The position numbers and the translations under genes were made by a program. The notes under the pieces are model-generated. The model was not told where the DNA came from and made no database searches. It saw only the letters and a program-made list of their open reading frames with translations. 64,000 bases of DNA from CAZSRX01 sp964609675 [NCBI: uncultured Bacteroidota bacterium] (lineage in GTDB: Bacteria > CLD3 > SB21): the NCBI GenBank assembly GCA_964609675.1, contig CAZSRX010000010.1:1-64000 (forward strand). Reading direction: 5' to 3'. Positions 17,046-27,800 of this stretch are shown here, in pieces. Numbering within the stretch: position 1 is the stretch's first letter; every line of letters begins with the position of its first letter.

Positions 17046-19154
17046 TTACTTTTCACCGGCCGCTTTCTTTTCTTCGTAGTCCTGGATAATCTTCTGGGCC
17101 AGTTCAGCGGGCAGTTCCGCGTAGTGCATGAATTTTTTCCGGAACGCGCCGCGTCCGCTGGTCATGGAGCGCAGGATCGTGGCGTATTTCTGGATTTCCG
17201 CTAGCGGCACCAGCGCTTTCACGACCTGAAACTGACCGTCGGCGGCCATGCCCTGTATCTGCCCGCGGCGGCTGGAAATGTCACCCATGATGGCGCCGAG
17301 ATATTCCTCGGGAATGCGCACTTCCAGTTCATAAATCGGTTCCAGCATAATCGGCTTGGCTTCCTTGAATCCTTTACGGAAAGCCTGCGAACCGGCCAGT
17401 TTAAATGAGAGTTCATCCGAATCCACGTCATGATAGGTGCCGTCAAACAGGGTAACTTTGACGTCCACGACCGGATAACCCGCGATAACGCCGCTGGTCA
17501 TGGCTTCGTGAACGCCTTTTTCCACGGCCGGAATGAAACGCCCGGGCACCACCCCGCCGACAATTTCATCAACAAACTCAAAACCCGTCCCGCGGGGCTT
17601 CGGCTCGATTTTAATATGCACATGGCCGTACTGACCGCGGCCGCCGGATTGTTTCTTGTGCTTATACTCGGCGTCCTTACACACGCTGCGGATGGTTTCC
17701 TTGTAAGGAATACGGGCATCTACCAAATCGACTTCCACCCCGAAACGGTCCTTGAGGCGTTTGGTGACAATCATCAGGTGCATCTCGCCCTGTCCGCTCA
17801 CGATGCTCTGGCTCGTCTCCGTATCATAGGTAAAAACAAACGACGGATCTTCGGCGTGCAGGGAGTGAAGGCCCGTGCTGATTTTCGTCTCGTCTGTCTT
17901 GCCCTTCGGGACAATGCCGAATGTGATGATGGGATCCGGTATCGCTATCTCCTTGAAACGAACGCTGCGGTTTTTATCGCACAGGCTGTTGTTGGTGTGC
18001 GTATCCCGCAGTTTGACCAGCGCGCCGATATCGCCGGCGGACAGAATACCGGCATCCACGCGCTCCTTGCCGTTCAGCAGAAATATCGAACTGATGCGCT
18101 CGGTGACGTTTTTGGAAGTGTTGAGCACATCATCGCCGGTCTTGACCGTTCCGGAGTACACGCGAAACAGCGACAGTTCGCCTACATGCATTTCACTGAT
18201 AGTCTTGAAAACAAACGCCGAAAACGGGGCGTCCGGCTTGCATTCGACTTGGATTTCCTTTCCGGCGTTGTCCACTGCGGGACGGGCCGGCATGTCCAGC
18301 GGGGACGGACCGTAAGCGACAATAAAATCAAGCAGGGATTTGATGCCGATGGCGTTGAACGCGCTGGCGGCAAATACCGGTATAATCTTACGGCTCTGGA
18401 TGCCTTTGCGCAAACCGGCCGTGAATTCCTCATCGGTCAACTGACCGGACTCGAAGAAATGTTCCATGAACGCGTCGTCGCCCTCGGCGGCGTCTTCCAC
18501 CAGCGCTTCGTATGCTTTGGCCATCTTGTCACTCAGTTCCGCGGGCAGATCGGCGGATTCAAAATTACCGGATTTGTCGGTTGCGAATTTATGCAATTTG
18601 CGCGTAACCAGATCGCCTATCTGACTGAAATCGGGCTTACCGATACCCAGCGGAAACGACATGGCCACGATATGCCGCTCGCGGCCGAATTGATCATTCA
18701 GCATGGCAAAGGTCTTGTCGAATTCCGCATTTTCTTTATCCAGTTCGTTGACGACAAAAATTACCGGCACGTTGTTGTCCTCGGCGTATTTCCAGGCGGC
18801 TTCGGTGCCTACGTCAAAAATCGGGCTGGCGTGCACGGGAATGATCACCAGATCGGCCACGCTCATCGCGCAGACCACTTCACCCCGGAAATCCGCATAG
18901 CCGGGTGTATCTAAAATATTGATTTTGACGCCTTTCCATTCCGCGTGCATCAAAGAGGCGTTGATGGAAAACTTACGCTCGATTTCATCCGGATTGTAAT
19001 CGCTGGTCGTGGTACCGTCGGTTACGGTGCCGAAACGCTTCTTCGTTCCGGTGACGTATAATATGGATTCGGCCAGTGTAGTCTTGCCTGTGCCGCCGTG
19101 GGATGCTAAACAGATGTTGCGGATTTTGTCCGGCGTAAACGATTTCATAATCAT
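17046..19154 (-). CDS. Elongation factor G-like GTPase (second EF-G type)
   Basis: The 702-residue protein shows the five-domain EF-G layout. The P-loop is SHGGTGKTT (about 18-26), the switch II region DTPGYADF, and the fourth GTP motif reads NELD instead of the usual NKxD. The C-terminal domain IV/V part (SGGRGQYGHV and later) is conserved. The deviating NKxD and the GHGGxGKT-type P-loop fit the EF-G-like subfamily found beside a canonical fusA rather than the housekeeping factor; there is no rpsL/rpsG context. The role is uncertain: translocation backup, recycling or regulation. A promoter lies at 19213-19241 and a terminator follows. Confidence 0.92.
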   Translation of the reverse strand: MIMKSFTPDKIRNICLASHGGTGKTTLAESILYVTGTKKRFGTVTDGTTTSDYNPDEIERKFSINASLMHAEWKGVKINILDTPGYADFRGEVVCAMSVADLVIIPVHASPIFDVGTEAAWKYAEDNNVPVIFVVNELDKENAEFDKTFAMLNDQFGRERHIVAMSFPLGIGKPDFSQIGDLVTRKLHKFATDKSGNFESADLPAELSDKMAKAYEALVEDAAEGDDAFMEHFFESGQLTDEEFTAGLRKGIQSRKIIPVFAASAFNAIGIKSLLDFIVAYGPSPLDMPARPAVDNAGKEIQVECKPDAPFSAFVFKTISEMHVGELSLFRVYSGTVKTGDDVLNTSKNVTERISSIFLLNGKERVDAGILSAGDIGALVKLRDTHTNNSLCDKNRSVRFKEIAIPDPIITFGIVPKGKTDETKISTGLHSLHAEDPSFVFTYDTETSQSIVSGQGEMHLMIVTKRLKDRFGVEVDLVDARIPYKETIRSVCKDAEYKHKKQSGGRGQYGHVHIKIEPKPRGTGFEFVDEIVGGVVPGRFIPAVEKGVHEAMTSGVIAGYPVVDVKVTLFDGTYHDVDSDELSFKLAGSQAFRKGFKEAKPIMLEPIYELEVRIPEEYLGAIMGDISSRRGQIQGMAADGQFQVVKALVPLAEIQKYATILRSMTSGRGAFRKKFMHYAELPAELAQKIIQDYEEKKAAGEK

Positions 19155-19212
19155 TCTCCCGAGTCTAGGGGTTGGTTCTAAGGTTTAAACATGTTTAAAA
19201 TCCGCCTAATCT

Positions 19213-19241
19213 AATATACCGACACGAGAAAATCAAAACAA
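19213..19241 (-). promoter_or_regulatory. Promoter of the EF-G-like gene
   Basis: On the minus strand TTGTTT (19241-19236) and TATATT (19218-19213) are spaced by 17 bp, about 60 bp before the start codon. Confidence 0.6.
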
Positions 19242-19764
19242 ATTTAAAGAAAAATCCGGTTACCGGCGACTGTCACCTATCCCGCTCTTGCCGTGAAAAC
19301 ACACCACAGGCTTTTACTCAGGACGAATGCTCAATGATTTTCCTGCAGAATATTCGCCTCTGCCCGTCGTTATGCCTGTCGGTAAATGATACGCGCGTAT
19401 TTCCGAGACTGTGAGTCACCGTGATGTTTTTTGGATCCTATTGCCGTTGCCGTCGTAGAAATATTTATCGTTTTCACTGCTGTGGTTACTGCCATTGGCC
19501 TCAAAATCCTCAACCAACGTGATAAAAACAGGTATATTTTATTTCGCTGTTTTATAGCGCTCGCTAAACCGATTCAGAAGTTTGCGCTGATGGATGTTTC
19601 AACTGACCCGAAACTTTAAAAAATGGTAATATAAAGATCTTTGAGTAAATGGGAATAATAAATGGTAGATTAAAAGAACATACCCCGAAGTACTCCTATA
19701 AACCGATCTAAGCCGCGCCAGGACGAATACAACCGATACCGACTGGATCCGGTTAAAGATTCTA

Positions 19765-19911
19765 CTCGATCGTAAAAGTGAATTTGAGCCGTTGGTTGTA
19801 AATAAGCATCAGCGCATTTTAGGGCCAATTGAAGACAAAATTATTTCGATGTATGCGCGCGGTATGTCCACACGGGACATTCAGTCCCACGCTGAGGCGA
19901 TCTGCGGACTT
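19765..19911 (+). pseudogene. IS256-family transposase fragment
   Basis: The plus-strand translation includes EFEPLVVNKHQR, IEDKIISMYARGMSTRDI and QSH, matching the central part of IS256 (Mutator-like) transposases just ahead of the catalytic region. Both ends are lost: about 25 codons upstream the similarity stops, and downstream the frame drifts away after about AICGL. No inverted repeats were found. It is a dead insertion-sequence remnant. Confidence 0.85.
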
Positions 19912-20112
19912 TGGAATGGCAAAGACAGCCGGGGCTGCGCGGGGGGATCCGGAATCTATTTTTTACCAGCTGACGGTTGACCGCCACACGTTAACCTGAA
20001 ACTTGGTGTTATTGCGATAGCCGCGTCATAACGAAAATGTCAAAAGAGCACCACGTCGTTTAACGGCAAGAATGCGGCGGCGTCCCCTTCAGCCCTTTCA
20101 ACCAGAACCACT

Positions 20113-20364
20113 CCCGGCAATATAACACCGGCCTTATCGACGCTTTACAAATCAATAAAAAACCCGGATTATCACTCGCTGAATGTCCGGTTCGGCCGCC
20201 GTTTCCATTTCAGCGGTTCCGCGTTGGGCACCTATCTGGAAATGTTTAATGCCTATAACCGGAATAATGTCGCGATATACTACCGGAACGAGGTGAAGAA
20301 CGAACAGGATAAAATGCTGCAATGGACATTGATTCCGGTGGGTGGTATCGAATACGAATTGTGA
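20113..20364 (+). pseudogene. C-terminal remnant of a TonB-dependent receptor
   Basis: The frame ends with NPDYHSLNVRFGRRF, YLEMFNAYNRNNV and LIPVGGIEYEL-stop. This pattern (a YHSL-type strand, an 'N-YNR-N' strand, and a final aromatic-rich strand ending F/L) is the standard end of TonB-dependent outer-membrane receptors. Only about 80 codons remain and no matching N-terminal part is upstream, so the gene is truncated. The similarity is clearest from about 20161 on. Confidence 0.7.
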
Positions 20365-20378
20365 TGATGCGGCGATAA

Positions 20379-20405
20379 AAAAAGCCGGTCATGGACCGGC
20401 TTTTT
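20379..20405 (-). terminator. Bidirectional-type terminator after frr
   Basis: A perfect 12-bp stem (AAAAAGCCGGTC / GACCGGCTTTTT) with a 3-base loop lies 21 bp after the frr stop. It has T-runs on both strands, so it may also serve the old receptor gene. Confidence 0.85.
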
Positions 20406-20425
20406 ATATTGCTATTGGATGGCGT

Positions 20426-20989
20426 TTAAACTTCCATGATTTCTTTTTCTTTCTGGACGATGATTTCATCAATTTTTTTAATGTAATCGTCGGTTAATTT
20501 CTGAATTTTTTCCTGAGCGTGTTTGCTGTCGTCTTCGGAAATTTTGTGGTCTTTTTCGGCTTTTTTAATATGTTCGTTGGCCTCGCGTCTTATGTTGCGG
20601 ACAGCCACCCGTCCGTCTTCGGCATATTTCTTACTGAGTTTTACGAGTTCCTTGCGGCGTTCTTCGTTCAACTGCGGTATCGGAATGCGGATAATCGTGC
20701 CGTCATTGGCGGGATTGAGGCCGAGGTTGGCGGCCAGTATGGCTTTTTCAATGACGGGTAGCATACTCTTATCCCATGGCTGCACGGTAAGCAGACGCGG
20801 TTCCGGCGCGGAAACGTTGGCGGCCTGATTCAGGGGGGTCATGGTACCGTAGTAATCTACTTTGACGCCGTCCAGAAGGCTGGTCGATGCCCGGCCGCTG
20901 CGCAGTTTGGCGAGTTCATTACGGACGGCCTCGATGGATTTTTTCATTTTCTCTTCGGTTTCCTGAAACTGTTTCTTTACGTCAAACAT
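20426..20989 (-). CDS. frr: Ribosome recycling factor
   Basis: The 187-residue protein is full length and shows the RRF pattern: [20 protein letters not shown] near the N-terminus, [11 protein letters not shown], and [20 protein letters not shown] followed by a charged helical end. It splits post-termination ribosomes together with EF-G. It follows pyrH on the same strand with a 76-bp gap, the gene order typical of many bacteria. Confidence 0.98.
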   Translation of the reverse strand: MFDVKKQFQETEEKMKKSIEAVRNELAKLRSGRASTSLLDGVKVDYYGTMTPLNQAANVSAPEPRLLTVQPWDKSMLPVIEKAILAANLGLNPANDGTIIRIPIPQLNEERRKELVKLSKKYAEDGRVAVRNIRREANEHIKKAEKDHKISEDDSKHAQEKIQKLTDDYIKKIDEIIVQKEKEIMEV

Positions 20990-21065
20990 ATTCAGCCTCT
21001 ATGGTTAATAATCTTTTCATTTCGATCAATCTATCACAGAAAGGTTTTTTATTCAAGAGAAATCA

Positions 21066-21779
21066 TCATTGGACTCTTGAGCCGACATTTTCTCCGAGAA
21101 CGATACGGCGGAGATTCCCGGTTGTTTTCAGATTAAATACGATGATCGGGAGTTTGTTTTCCATACATAACGTTACGGCGGTAGTATCCATGACATTCAG
21201 TCCTTTTTTCACGACGTCCATGTAAGAAATTTTATCAAACATCATGGCTTCTTTATTTTTTTCGGGGTCGGAATCGTAGACGCCGTCCACGCGGGTGCCT
21301 TTAAGAATGACGTCGGCTTCGATTTCAATGGCGCGCAGGGAAGCAGCCGTATCGGTGGTAAAATACGGATTGCCGGTGCCGCCGGCGAAAATGACGATAC
21401 GGCCCTTTTCGAGATGGCGTATGGCGCGTCGGCGAATGAACGGTTCCGCCATTTGTTCCATTTTAATGGCGCTCATGACGCGGGTAAATAAACCGAGCTT
21501 CTCGAGCGCATCCTGCATGGCGAGGGAGTTGATAACCGTGGCCAGCATGCCCATATGGTCGCCGGTTACGCGGTCCATTCCCGAAGAACTGGCCGACAAA
21601 CCGCGAAAAATATTACCGCCGCCGATGACAATCGCAATTTCGACGCCGAGTGTTTTAACGTCCTTGATTTCTGCGGCTACCTGCTCAAGCACCTTGCGAT
21701 CAATGCCGAAAGACTGGTCGCCCATCAGCGCTTCGCCGCTTAATTTCAATAATATTCTTTTATAAACGGGCAACGGCAT
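21066..21779 (-). CDS. pyrH: Uridylate kinase
   Basis: The 237-residue bacterial UMP kinase begins [13 protein letters not shown] and contains the family's GGGNIFRG and [11 protein letters not shown] segments. It phosphorylates UMP to UDP. The open frame extends to 21872, but the extra 31 codons run across the tsf terminator, and the ATG at 21779 has GGGAG at good spacing, so that start is used. Frr follows downstream. Confidence 0.97.
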   Translation of the reverse strand: MPLPVYKRILLKLSGEALMGDQSFGIDRKVLEQVAAEIKDVKTLGVEIAIVIGGGNIFRGLSASSSGMDRVTGDHMGMLATVINSLAMQDALEKLGLFTRVMSAIKMEQMAEPFIRRRAIRHLEKGRIVIFAGGTGNPYFTTDTAASLRAIEIEADVILKGTRVDGVYDSDPEKNKEAMMFDKISYMDVVKKGLNVMDTTAVTLCMENKLPIIVFNLKTTGNLRRIVLGENVGSRVQ

Positions 21780-21805
21780 ACAGCACTCCCGATATGATAT
21801 TAATA

Positions 21806-21836
21806 AAAAAAAAAAGCCACGACTCAATCGTGGCTT
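21806..21836 (-). terminator. Terminator of the rplM-rpsI-rpsB-tsf run
   Basis: Stem AAGCCACGA / TCGTGGCTT with a 5-base loop is followed on the minus strand by about ten T residues, a classic rho-independent terminator, 10 bp after the tsf stop. It separates tsf from pyrH. Confidence 0.92.
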
Positions 21837-21846
21837 GTAATTACAT

Positions 21847-22731
21847 TTAATCGCCCAGCCGAAACCGCTCAAAACGCTGGATGGTTACCGTTTGTCCGAC
21901 TTTCTTTCCGAATTCCTGGACAAAGTCCTTGATGGTTTTGGAGGCGTCCTTGACATAGGCCTGTTCGAGCAGGCAGATTTCCTGATAATACTTTTCGACG
22001 CGGCCCTTAACGATGTTGTCCAGGATTTTTTCCGGTTTGCCTTCCTGGCGGGCCTGTTCCTTGAATATTTCCGTTTCACGCGCAAGCACATCAGGAGCCA
22101 CCTGATCGCGTGAGACGACCTGCGGATTCATTGCGGCTACCTGCATGGCGATATCGCGGGCAAAAACATGATAATCGCTCATTTTTGCGGCGTCTATTTT
22201 ATCGATGCCTAGCTCTACCAGCACGGCGAGTTTGTTTCCGGGGTGGATGTACTCGGTCACCAATCCTTGCTGGGCCCGGACAACAGCAAAACGTTTCATG
22301 ACAATGCGCTCGCCGATTTTAGCGGTCATCTCCGTTACTGTATCGGCTACGGTTTTACCGGGCATGAACGAAACTTTCGCGGCCAGAAAAGCGTCCAGGT
22401 CTTTAGGCTGCTGGGTTAAAACTTCTTTGAGAATATTCTGAGAATAAGCGATAAAGTCGGCATTCTTGGCCACAAAATCGGTTTCACAGTTGATTTCGAT
22501 AAGGACGCCGGTGGTTCTGGCATCATCAACCGCCGCCAGGACAATACCCTGATTCGCCACGCGCGTGGCTTTTTCGGCGCTTTTCTTAAGACCCTTCTGG
22601 CGAAGGATATCAATGGCTTTTTCAACATCGCCCCGGGCTTCGGTCAGGGCTTTTTTGCAGTCCATCATGCCGGCGCCTGTCTGCTCGCGCAATTTCATGA
22701 CGTCCGAAGCGCTTATTTCATTATTTGACAT
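21847..22731 (-). CDS. tsf: Elongation factor Ts
   Basis: The 294-residue protein has the EF-Ts N-terminal UBA-like helix region ([19 protein letters not shown]) and the EF-Tu-binding core motifs ([11 protein letters not shown], about 80-90). It exchanges GDP on EF-Tu. It is 35 bp downstream of rpsB on the same strand and followed by a strong terminator. Confidence 0.98.
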   Translation of the reverse strand: MSNNEISASDVMKLREQTGAGMMDCKKALTEARGDVEKAIDILRQKGLKKSAEKATRVANQGIVLAAVDDARTTGVLIEINCETDFVAKNADFIAYSQNILKEVLTQQPKDLDAFLAAKVSFMPGKTVADTVTEMTAKIGERIVMKRFAVVRAQQGLVTEYIHPGNKLAVLVELGIDKIDAAKMSDYHVFARDIAMQVAAMNPQVVSRDQVAPDVLARETEIFKEQARQEGKPEKILDNIVKGRVEKYYQEICLLEQAYVKDASKTIKDFVQEFGKKVGQTVTIQRFERFRLGD

Positions 22732-22766
22732 AGTTATCTCCTGTGGATGTATCGGTGGTTACCCGA

Positions 22767-23630
22767 TTAATTGGTTTTACCGATGGTTTCTTTCTGCTTC
22801 GTTTTGTACTTGGCAAAGCGGGCATCTTCTTCATACTTTTGCCTGGTTTCGTCTTTAGATTTTTCCGCGTCCGTTTCTTTCACTTCTTTTTCTTTGCGCT
22901 CCTTCTGCAAGGCTATGGCACGCTGACTGGCATCGATGATAGCATCGGTAATGGTGCGGGATATGACCTCGATGGATTTGGAGGCGTCGTCATTACCCGG
23001 TATGAGGTAATTAATGGGATCGGGATCGCAGTTGGTGTCCACAATGGCGAACACGGGAATTCCAAGGATATTGGCTTCATGCACGGCAATGGCTTCTTTT
23101 TTAACGTCCACCACAAAAACCGCTCCGGGAAGCTGGCGCATTTGTTCAATGCCTTCCAGTACGACTTTCAGCTTGGCTTTCTGGCGTTCCAGCATCAGGC
23201 GTTCTTTTTTGGTGATTTTCTCGAAAGTGCCGTCGGTTTCTTTTTTCTCGATGTTCTGCATATGCTTGACGCTTTTACGGATCGTCGAAAAATTCGTCAG
23301 CATACCGCCGAGCCAGCGTTCGGTTACGTAGAACATGTTGGCCCGAACGGCTTCGTTTTTGATGATGTCTTTGGCCTGTTTCTTGGTGCCGACAAAAAGG
23401 ACCTTTTCGCCGTTAGCCACGATTTTGCTGATGGCGGCGCAGGCTTTTTCCAAATGCTGGACGCTTTTTTTAAGATCGACGATGTGTACGCCGTTCTTCT
23501 CCATAAAGATATACGGCTTCATTTTGGGATTCCATCGCCGCGTCAAATGACCGAAATGTACGCCGGCGGTCAGTAGTTCCTCGAGTTTTTTGTTGTGGTC
23601 AAAAAAAGCCACCTGGGTTTCGTCGCTCAT
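22767..23630 (-). CDS. rpsB: 30S ribosomal protein S2
   Basis: The 287-residue protein has the S2 signatures [10 protein letters not shown] and [12 protein letters not shown] near the N-terminus and the [13 protein letters not shown] region. It has a charged C-terminal tail of about 50 residues ([17 protein letters not shown]), longer than in E. coli S2. GGAGATATC before the ATG supports the start. Tsf follows. Confidence 0.98.
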   Translation of the reverse strand: MSDETQVAFFDHNKKLEELLTAGVHFGHLTRRWNPKMKPYIFMEKNGVHIVDLKKSVQHLEKACAAISKIVANGEKVLFVGTKKQAKDIIKNEAVRANMFYVTERWLGGMLTNFSTIRKSVKHMQNIEKKETDGTFEKITKKERLMLERQKAKLKVVLEGIEQMRQLPGAVFVVDVKKEAIAVHEANILGIPVFAIVDTNCDPDPINYLIPGNDDASKSIEVISRTITDAIIDASQRAIALQKERKEKEVKETDAEKSKDETRQKYEEDARFAKYKTKQKETIGKTN

Positions 23631-23743
23631 GATATCTCCTTTGGGTTAAGCAACCACTCTTCTCATTTTTGATTTTGATCGTTCCGGATAGAAGAAACGA
23701 CACCCGCCATCAAATCAAAGAGTGTGATTGGTTATTAAAAAAA

Positions 23744-24133
23744 TTATCGTTTCGAGAATTGGAAGCGTTTACGGGCTTTGGCCAGACCGTATTTTCGCCG
23801 TTCTTTCATGCGCGGATCGCGGCTCATCAGACCCAGCGGTTTCAGTATGGGCTTCAGTTCCTCGTCAATTTTTACTAACGCGCGGGCAATTCCCAGGCGC
23901 AGCGCGCCGGCTTGTCCGGTTTGTCCGCCGCCGGCGATGTTGGCGATGACGTTGTATTTGCCGCCGATTTCAACGGCTTTCAACGGTTCCATCGCGTGGA
24001 GTTGGTGATATTCCCGTGGAAAATACTGCTTAAAAGCTTTCCCGTTGACCTGAATCTCGCCGTTTCCGGGTACAAGCATGACCCGGGCGTGGGATGTCTT
24101 TCTTCGTCCAATGGCCATGATGGCTGAACTCAT
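23744..24133 (-). CDS. rpsI: 30S ribosomal protein S9
   Basis: The 129-residue protein begins MAIGRRKTSHARV after a five-residue leader and ends KARKRFQFSKR, as S9 does, with the GGGQTGQAGALRLGIARAL block in the middle. AGGAG sits five to six bases before the ATG at 24133, so the first ATG is kept although the second at 24118 begins the more usual sequence. rplM lies 37 bp upstream, the normal pair. Confidence 0.97.
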   Translation of the reverse strand: MSSAIMAIGRRKTSHARVMLVPGNGEIQVNGKAFKQYFPREYHQLHAMEPLKAVEIGGKYNVIANIAGGGQTGQAGALRLGIARALVKIDEELKPILKPLGLMSRDPRMKERRKYGLAKARKRFQFSKR

Positions 24134-24170
24134 AATTTCTCCTGAGGATTATATAAATTACTGAAAATGA

Positions 24171-24611
24171 CTAAATCGCCAGCGGCTCAGGATGCTGAGC
24201 CGAATGGGGATGTTTATCGTCTTTATAGATTTTCAATTTTTTTATCATGACGCTGCCGATTTTATTCTTGGGCAGCATACCGTGAATCGCGTAATACAGC
24301 ACGCGCTCGGGCTTATTCCGGATAAGATCTTCGAATTTTTCAGACCGCATACCGCCCGGATACTGCGTGTTGTGCAGATATTCTTTCAGTTTGGCCTTTT
24401 TACCCGTCAGCCGGATTTTGGCGGCGTTTACGACCACCACAAAATCACCGCAATCCACATGCGGGGCGTAAAAAGGTTTATTCTTTCCTTTCAATACCGA
24501 CGCGACGCGGCTGGCAAACCGTCCGAGGGTTTTATCGGCGGCGTCCACAACGTACCACTTCCGCTCGAAAGATCCCTCTTTCGGCATTGTTGTTTTGAAT
24601 GAAACTTTCAC
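24171..24611 (-). CDS. rplM: 50S ribosomal protein L13
   Basis: The 146-residue protein has the L13 motifs WYVVDAADKTLGRFASRVA, HVDCGDFVVVVNA and AIHGMLPKN. The start is GTG with CAGGAG at good spacing. It opens the rplM-rpsI-rpsB-tsf run, and a promoter is visible upstream (24697-24725). Confidence 0.97.
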   Translation of the reverse strand: MKVSFKTTMPKEGSFERKWYVVDAADKTLGRFASRVASVLKGKNKPFYAPHVDCGDFVVVVNAAKIRLTGKKAKLKEYLHNTQYPGGMRSEKFEDLIRNKPERVLYYAIHGMLPKNKIGSVMIKKLKIYKDDKHPHSAQHPEPLAI

Positions 24612-24696
24612 ACGAACTCCTGTATTAAAACGTTATCATAAATTTTCTGTTTTTATGCCCCGGCAAACCTAATAAAGCGATTATTCAGGGGCACGC

Positions 24697-24725
24697 AATA
24701 TAATAAATGAAAAACCGGAATGCAA
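24697..24725 (-). promoter_or_regulatory. Promoter of the rplM-rpsI-rpsB-tsf operon
   Basis: On the minus strand TTGCAT (24725-24720) and TATATT (24702-24697) are separated by 17 bp, about 85 bp before the rplM start. The leader may hold regulatory structure, but none was recognised. Confidence 0.65.
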
Positions 24726-24789
24726 TATTTTTTTTATTTAATCCGATAGAAACGGAGCATCCGGTCTTTTTATTGTCCGGTTTCCGCGC

Positions 24790-27645
24790 TTATTGAAACG
24801 CTTCAATCGGCGGACAGGAACACATCAGGTTACGGTCGCCGTGGGCGTTGTTGACGCGGCCCACTGAAGGCCAGACTTTGCCGGCTTTCAGATACGGCAA
24901 CGGGTAAGCGGCCTGCTCGCGGGTGTACGGATGCGTCCAGCTATCGGCTGTGACCATCTGGGCGGTATGCGGCGCATTAACAAGTACATTGTCCTTTTTA
25001 TCGGCCTGCCCGTTTTCAATCGCTTCAATTTCTTTGCGTATCGAGATCAACGCTTCGCAGAAACGGTCGAGTTCATGCTTCGATTCGCTTTCCGTCGGTT
25101 CGACCATCATCGTACCGGGCACCGGAAAGGACACGGTCGGCGCGTGAAAACCGTAGTCCATCAGGCGCTTGGCGATATCTTCCACCTCAATACCGGTTGC
25201 GGCTTTGAAAACGCGCGTGTCGAGGATCATTTCATGCCCGACACGTCCCTGGGCGCCGGCATAAAGCGTTTTATAATAACGAGCCAGCTTTTCCTTGAGA
25301 TAGTTCGCGTTCAGGATTGCATACCGGGAGGCGTCGGTGAGCCCTTCGGCGCCCATCATGCGGATGTAGGCATATGAAATCCAAAGTACGCTGGCGCTAC
25401 CCCATGGCGCCGCGGAAACGGCATGGATCGCTTTAGAACCTCCGGTTTTAACCACCGCGTGTCCGGGAAGGAACCGTGCCAGGTGCTTCGCGACGCAGAT
25501 CGGGCCTACTCCCGGCCCGCCGCCGCCGTGCGGTAGGGCGAAGGTCTTATGTAGATTCAGGTGACACACGTCGGCGCCGATAAATCCCGGACTGGTCAAA
25601 CCGACCTGCGCGTTCATGTTGGCGCCGTCCATATAAACCTGCCCGCCATTGCGGTGGACGATCTCGCAGATTTCCCGTATGTTCGTTTCAAAAACGCCGT
25701 GGGTGGAGGGATAGGTGACGATCAGGCAGCATAAATTTGTCCGATGCGCTTCGGCCTGCTGTTTCAGGTCGTTAATATCGATATTGCCGTTTTCATCGCA
25801 TTTGATGACCACCACCTGCAGGCCGGCCATAACGGCGCTGGCCGGATTGGTGCCGTGGGCCGATGCCGGAATCAGCGCTATGTTGCGGTGCGACTCTTTC
25901 TTCGACTTGAAGTATTGCCGGATGACCATCAATCCGGTGTACTCGCCCTGAGCCCCGGAATTCGGCTGAAGCGAAGTAGCCGCCAATCCGGTAATTTCAT
26001 TAAAATATTTTTCTAATCGTTTAAACAGTTCCTGATATCCCATGGCCTGATCTTCGGGGGCAAATGGATGCAAAGCGCTGAATTCGGGCCAGGTTATCGG
26101 CAGCATTTCGGTGGCGGCATTCAGCTTCATTGTGCAGGAGCCCAGCGATATCATAGAATGCACCAGGGAAATATCCTTCATCTCTAAAGACTTAATGTAG
26201 CGCATCATTTCGGATTCGGAATGGTAGGTGTTGAATACCGGATGCGTCAAATATCCCGTTTTACGGATAAAAACATCAGGCAAACGGACGGCATGATGCC
26301 GGTGGCTTTTTAAGGGTTTGATTTTGGCGCCTTTTGCCGCAGCGAAAAGACCAATAAGTTCCTGAACATCTTCAAGATTGGTGGTTTCGTTTATGGACAC
26401 GCCGATGGTTGCATTATCAATGTAGCGAAGATTGATTTTCTTTGCCAGGGCGGCTTTTCGGATTTTGGGCAACAGCTTTCCGACTTCAATTTTCAGCGTA
26501 TCAAAGTAGGCGCTGTTATACTGCTTATAGCCGGCTTTTTTCAGTTCATCCTCTAGGAGAACCGTATAATGATGAATATGCAGGGCGATGTTTTTAAGTC
26601 CTTCCGGTCCGTGATAAACGGCGTACATGCCGGCCATATTGGCCAGTAAAACCTGCGCCGTGCAGATGTTGCTGGTTGCCTTTTCCCTCTTGATATGCTG
26701 CTCGCGGGTCTGCAGGGCCATCCGCAACGCGCGGTTTCCCTGGGAATCAATCGACACGCCGATAATGCGGCCGGGCATTTTGCGTTTAAATTCATCTTTG
26801 GTTGCGAAATACGCGGCGTGTGGTCCCCCATAACCCATTGGTATGCCAAACCGCTGTGTGGAACCTACCACTACATCGGCGCCCCACTCTCCGGGCGGCT
26901 TTAATAACGTCAGGCTGAGCAGATCGGCGGCTACAGCCACCATCATTTTCTTTTCATGCGCCCGGCTGCAAAATTCCGTATAATCATAAACGGCTCCGTC
27001 CGCCGAGGGATACTGAAGCAGGGCGGCAAAAAAATCATCGGAAAAACTGAACGTCTGATAGTCGCCGAAAACAAGCTCTATGCCTGCAGATTCCGCGCGT
27101 GTTCGCAGCACATCCATGGTCTGGGGAAAACAGCCGTCTGAAACAAAGAACTTATTGCCCTTACCGTCGCTTTTAGAGGCAAACAGCATATGCATGGCTT
27201 CCGCTGCAGCCGTACCCTCGTCGAGCAGGGAAGCATTGGCAATCGGCAGACCGGTTAAATCGGAAACCATGGTCTGGAAATTCAGCAGAGCTTCAAGCCG
27301 GCCCTGGGAAATTTCAGCCTGATAAGGTGTATAGGAGGTATACCAGCCGGGGTTTTCGAGAATATTACGGAGTATTACCGACGGCGTAATGGTTTCATAA
27401 TACCCCTGACCGATGTAGGATTTGAAGATTTTATTTTTACCGGCTATTTCCCGCAATTCGGCAATCATTTCATGTTCGGTGAGCGCCGGCGGCAAATTCA
27501 GCGGTTTCGACAGACGGATATCCTCGGGAACGGTTTCCTTGATTAACTGCTCAATTGAAGCTACGCCAATGGTTTTTAACATTTCCTGCGCTTCGTCTTC
27601 ATTAGGTCCAATATGTCTTTTCTGGAATTCTTTGGAGTTATGCAT
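24790..27645 (-). CDS. gcvP: Glycine dehydrogenase (decarboxylating), P protein, single-chain form
   Basis: The 951-residue protein is the full-length fused P protein. Its N-terminal half begins RHIGPNEDE, and the PLP-binding lysine is Lys700 in [16 protein letters not shown]. It decarboxylates glycine and passes the aminomethyl group to the lipoylated H protein. gcvH, gcvT and lpd are not in the window, so the rest of the glycine cleavage system must lie elsewhere. A good promoter is present upstream (27695-27723), and no glycine riboswitch was recognised in the 70-bp leader. Confidence 0.97.
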   Translation of the reverse strand: MHNSKEFQKRHIGPNEDEAQEMLKTIGVASIEQLIKETVPEDIRLSKPLNLPPALTEHEMIAELREIAGKNKIFKSYIGQGYYETITPSVILRNILENPGWYTSYTPYQAEISQGRLEALLNFQTMVSDLTGLPIANASLLDEGTAAAEAMHMLFASKSDGKGNKFFVSDGCFPQTMDVLRTRAESAGIELVFGDYQTFSFSDDFFAALLQYPSADGAVYDYTEFCSRAHEKKMMVAVAADLLSLTLLKPPGEWGADVVVGSTQRFGIPMGYGGPHAAYFATKDEFKRKMPGRIIGVSIDSQGNRALRMALQTREQHIKREKATSNICTAQVLLANMAGMYAVYHGPEGLKNIALHIHHYTVLLEDELKKAGYKQYNSAYFDTLKIEVGKLLPKIRKAALAKKINLRYIDNATIGVSINETTNLEDVQELIGLFAAAKGAKIKPLKSHRHHAVRLPDVFIRKTGYLTHPVFNTYHSESEMMRYIKSLEMKDISLVHSMISLGSCTMKLNAATEMLPITWPEFSALHPFAPEDQAMGYQELFKRLEKYFNEITGLAATSLQPNSGAQGEYTGLMVIRQYFKSKKESHRNIALIPASAHGTNPASAVMAGLQVVVIKCDENGNIDINDLKQQAEAHRTNLCCLIVTYPSTHGVFETNIREICEIVHRNGGQVYMDGANMNAQVGLTSPGFIGADVCHLNLHKTFALPHGGGGPGVGPICVAKHLARFLPGHAVVKTGGSKAIHAVSAAPWGSASVLWISYAYIRMMGAEGLTDASRYAILNANYLKEKLARYYKTLYAGAQGRVGHEMILDTRVFKAATGIEVEDIAKRLMDYGFHAPTVSFPVPGTMMVEPTESESKHELDRFCEALISIRKEIEAIENGQADKKDNVLVNAPHTAQMVTADSWTHPYTREQAAYPLPYLKAGKVWPSVGRVNNAHGDRNLMCSCPPIEAFQ

Positions 27646-27694
27646 ATATATTCCGGTTTATTAAATCGTTTGAAAAAAAACTCACAAGCATATA

Positions 27695-27723
27695 AGTATA
27701 CTCTATTATTATGTATTTTTCAA
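27695..27723 (-). promoter_or_regulatory. Promoter of gcvP
   Basis: On the minus strand TTGAAA (27723-27718) and TATACT (27700-27695) are separated by 17 bp, about 50 bp before the gcvP ATG. Confidence 0.7.
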
Positions 27724-27800
27724 GATAAAATCTGATTACTGGCACTTTCCGAAAAAATTTTGAATTTGGCTTTGTTTATTTGAATGGCGGGAACGTATTC

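Larger units (their letters stand above)
19242..20425. other. Gene-poor decayed region of about 1.2 kb
   Basis: No intact gene is visible. It contains an IS256-type transposase fragment (19765-19911), the C-terminal end of a TonB-dependent receptor (20113-20364), and a terminator (20379-20405). A 62-codon open frame at 19431-19619 (plus) has no recognisable family and is probably chance or a remnant. Confidence 0.7.

Noticed and set aside
17430-18914. 494-codon open frame on the plus strand opposite the EF-G-like gene
   Set aside because: It lies wholly antisense to a clear EF-G-like gene, its protein is rich in His, Asp and Val as expected of an antisense shadow, and it has no family motif.
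21780-21872. N-terminal extension of pyrH
   Set aside because: It runs through the tsf terminator; the ATG at 21779 has GGGAG and gives the normal UMP kinase start.
22743-23576. 277-codon plus-strand frame opposite rpsB
   Set aside because: Antisense to the certain rpsB gene; Phe/Gly-rich translation typical of such shadows.
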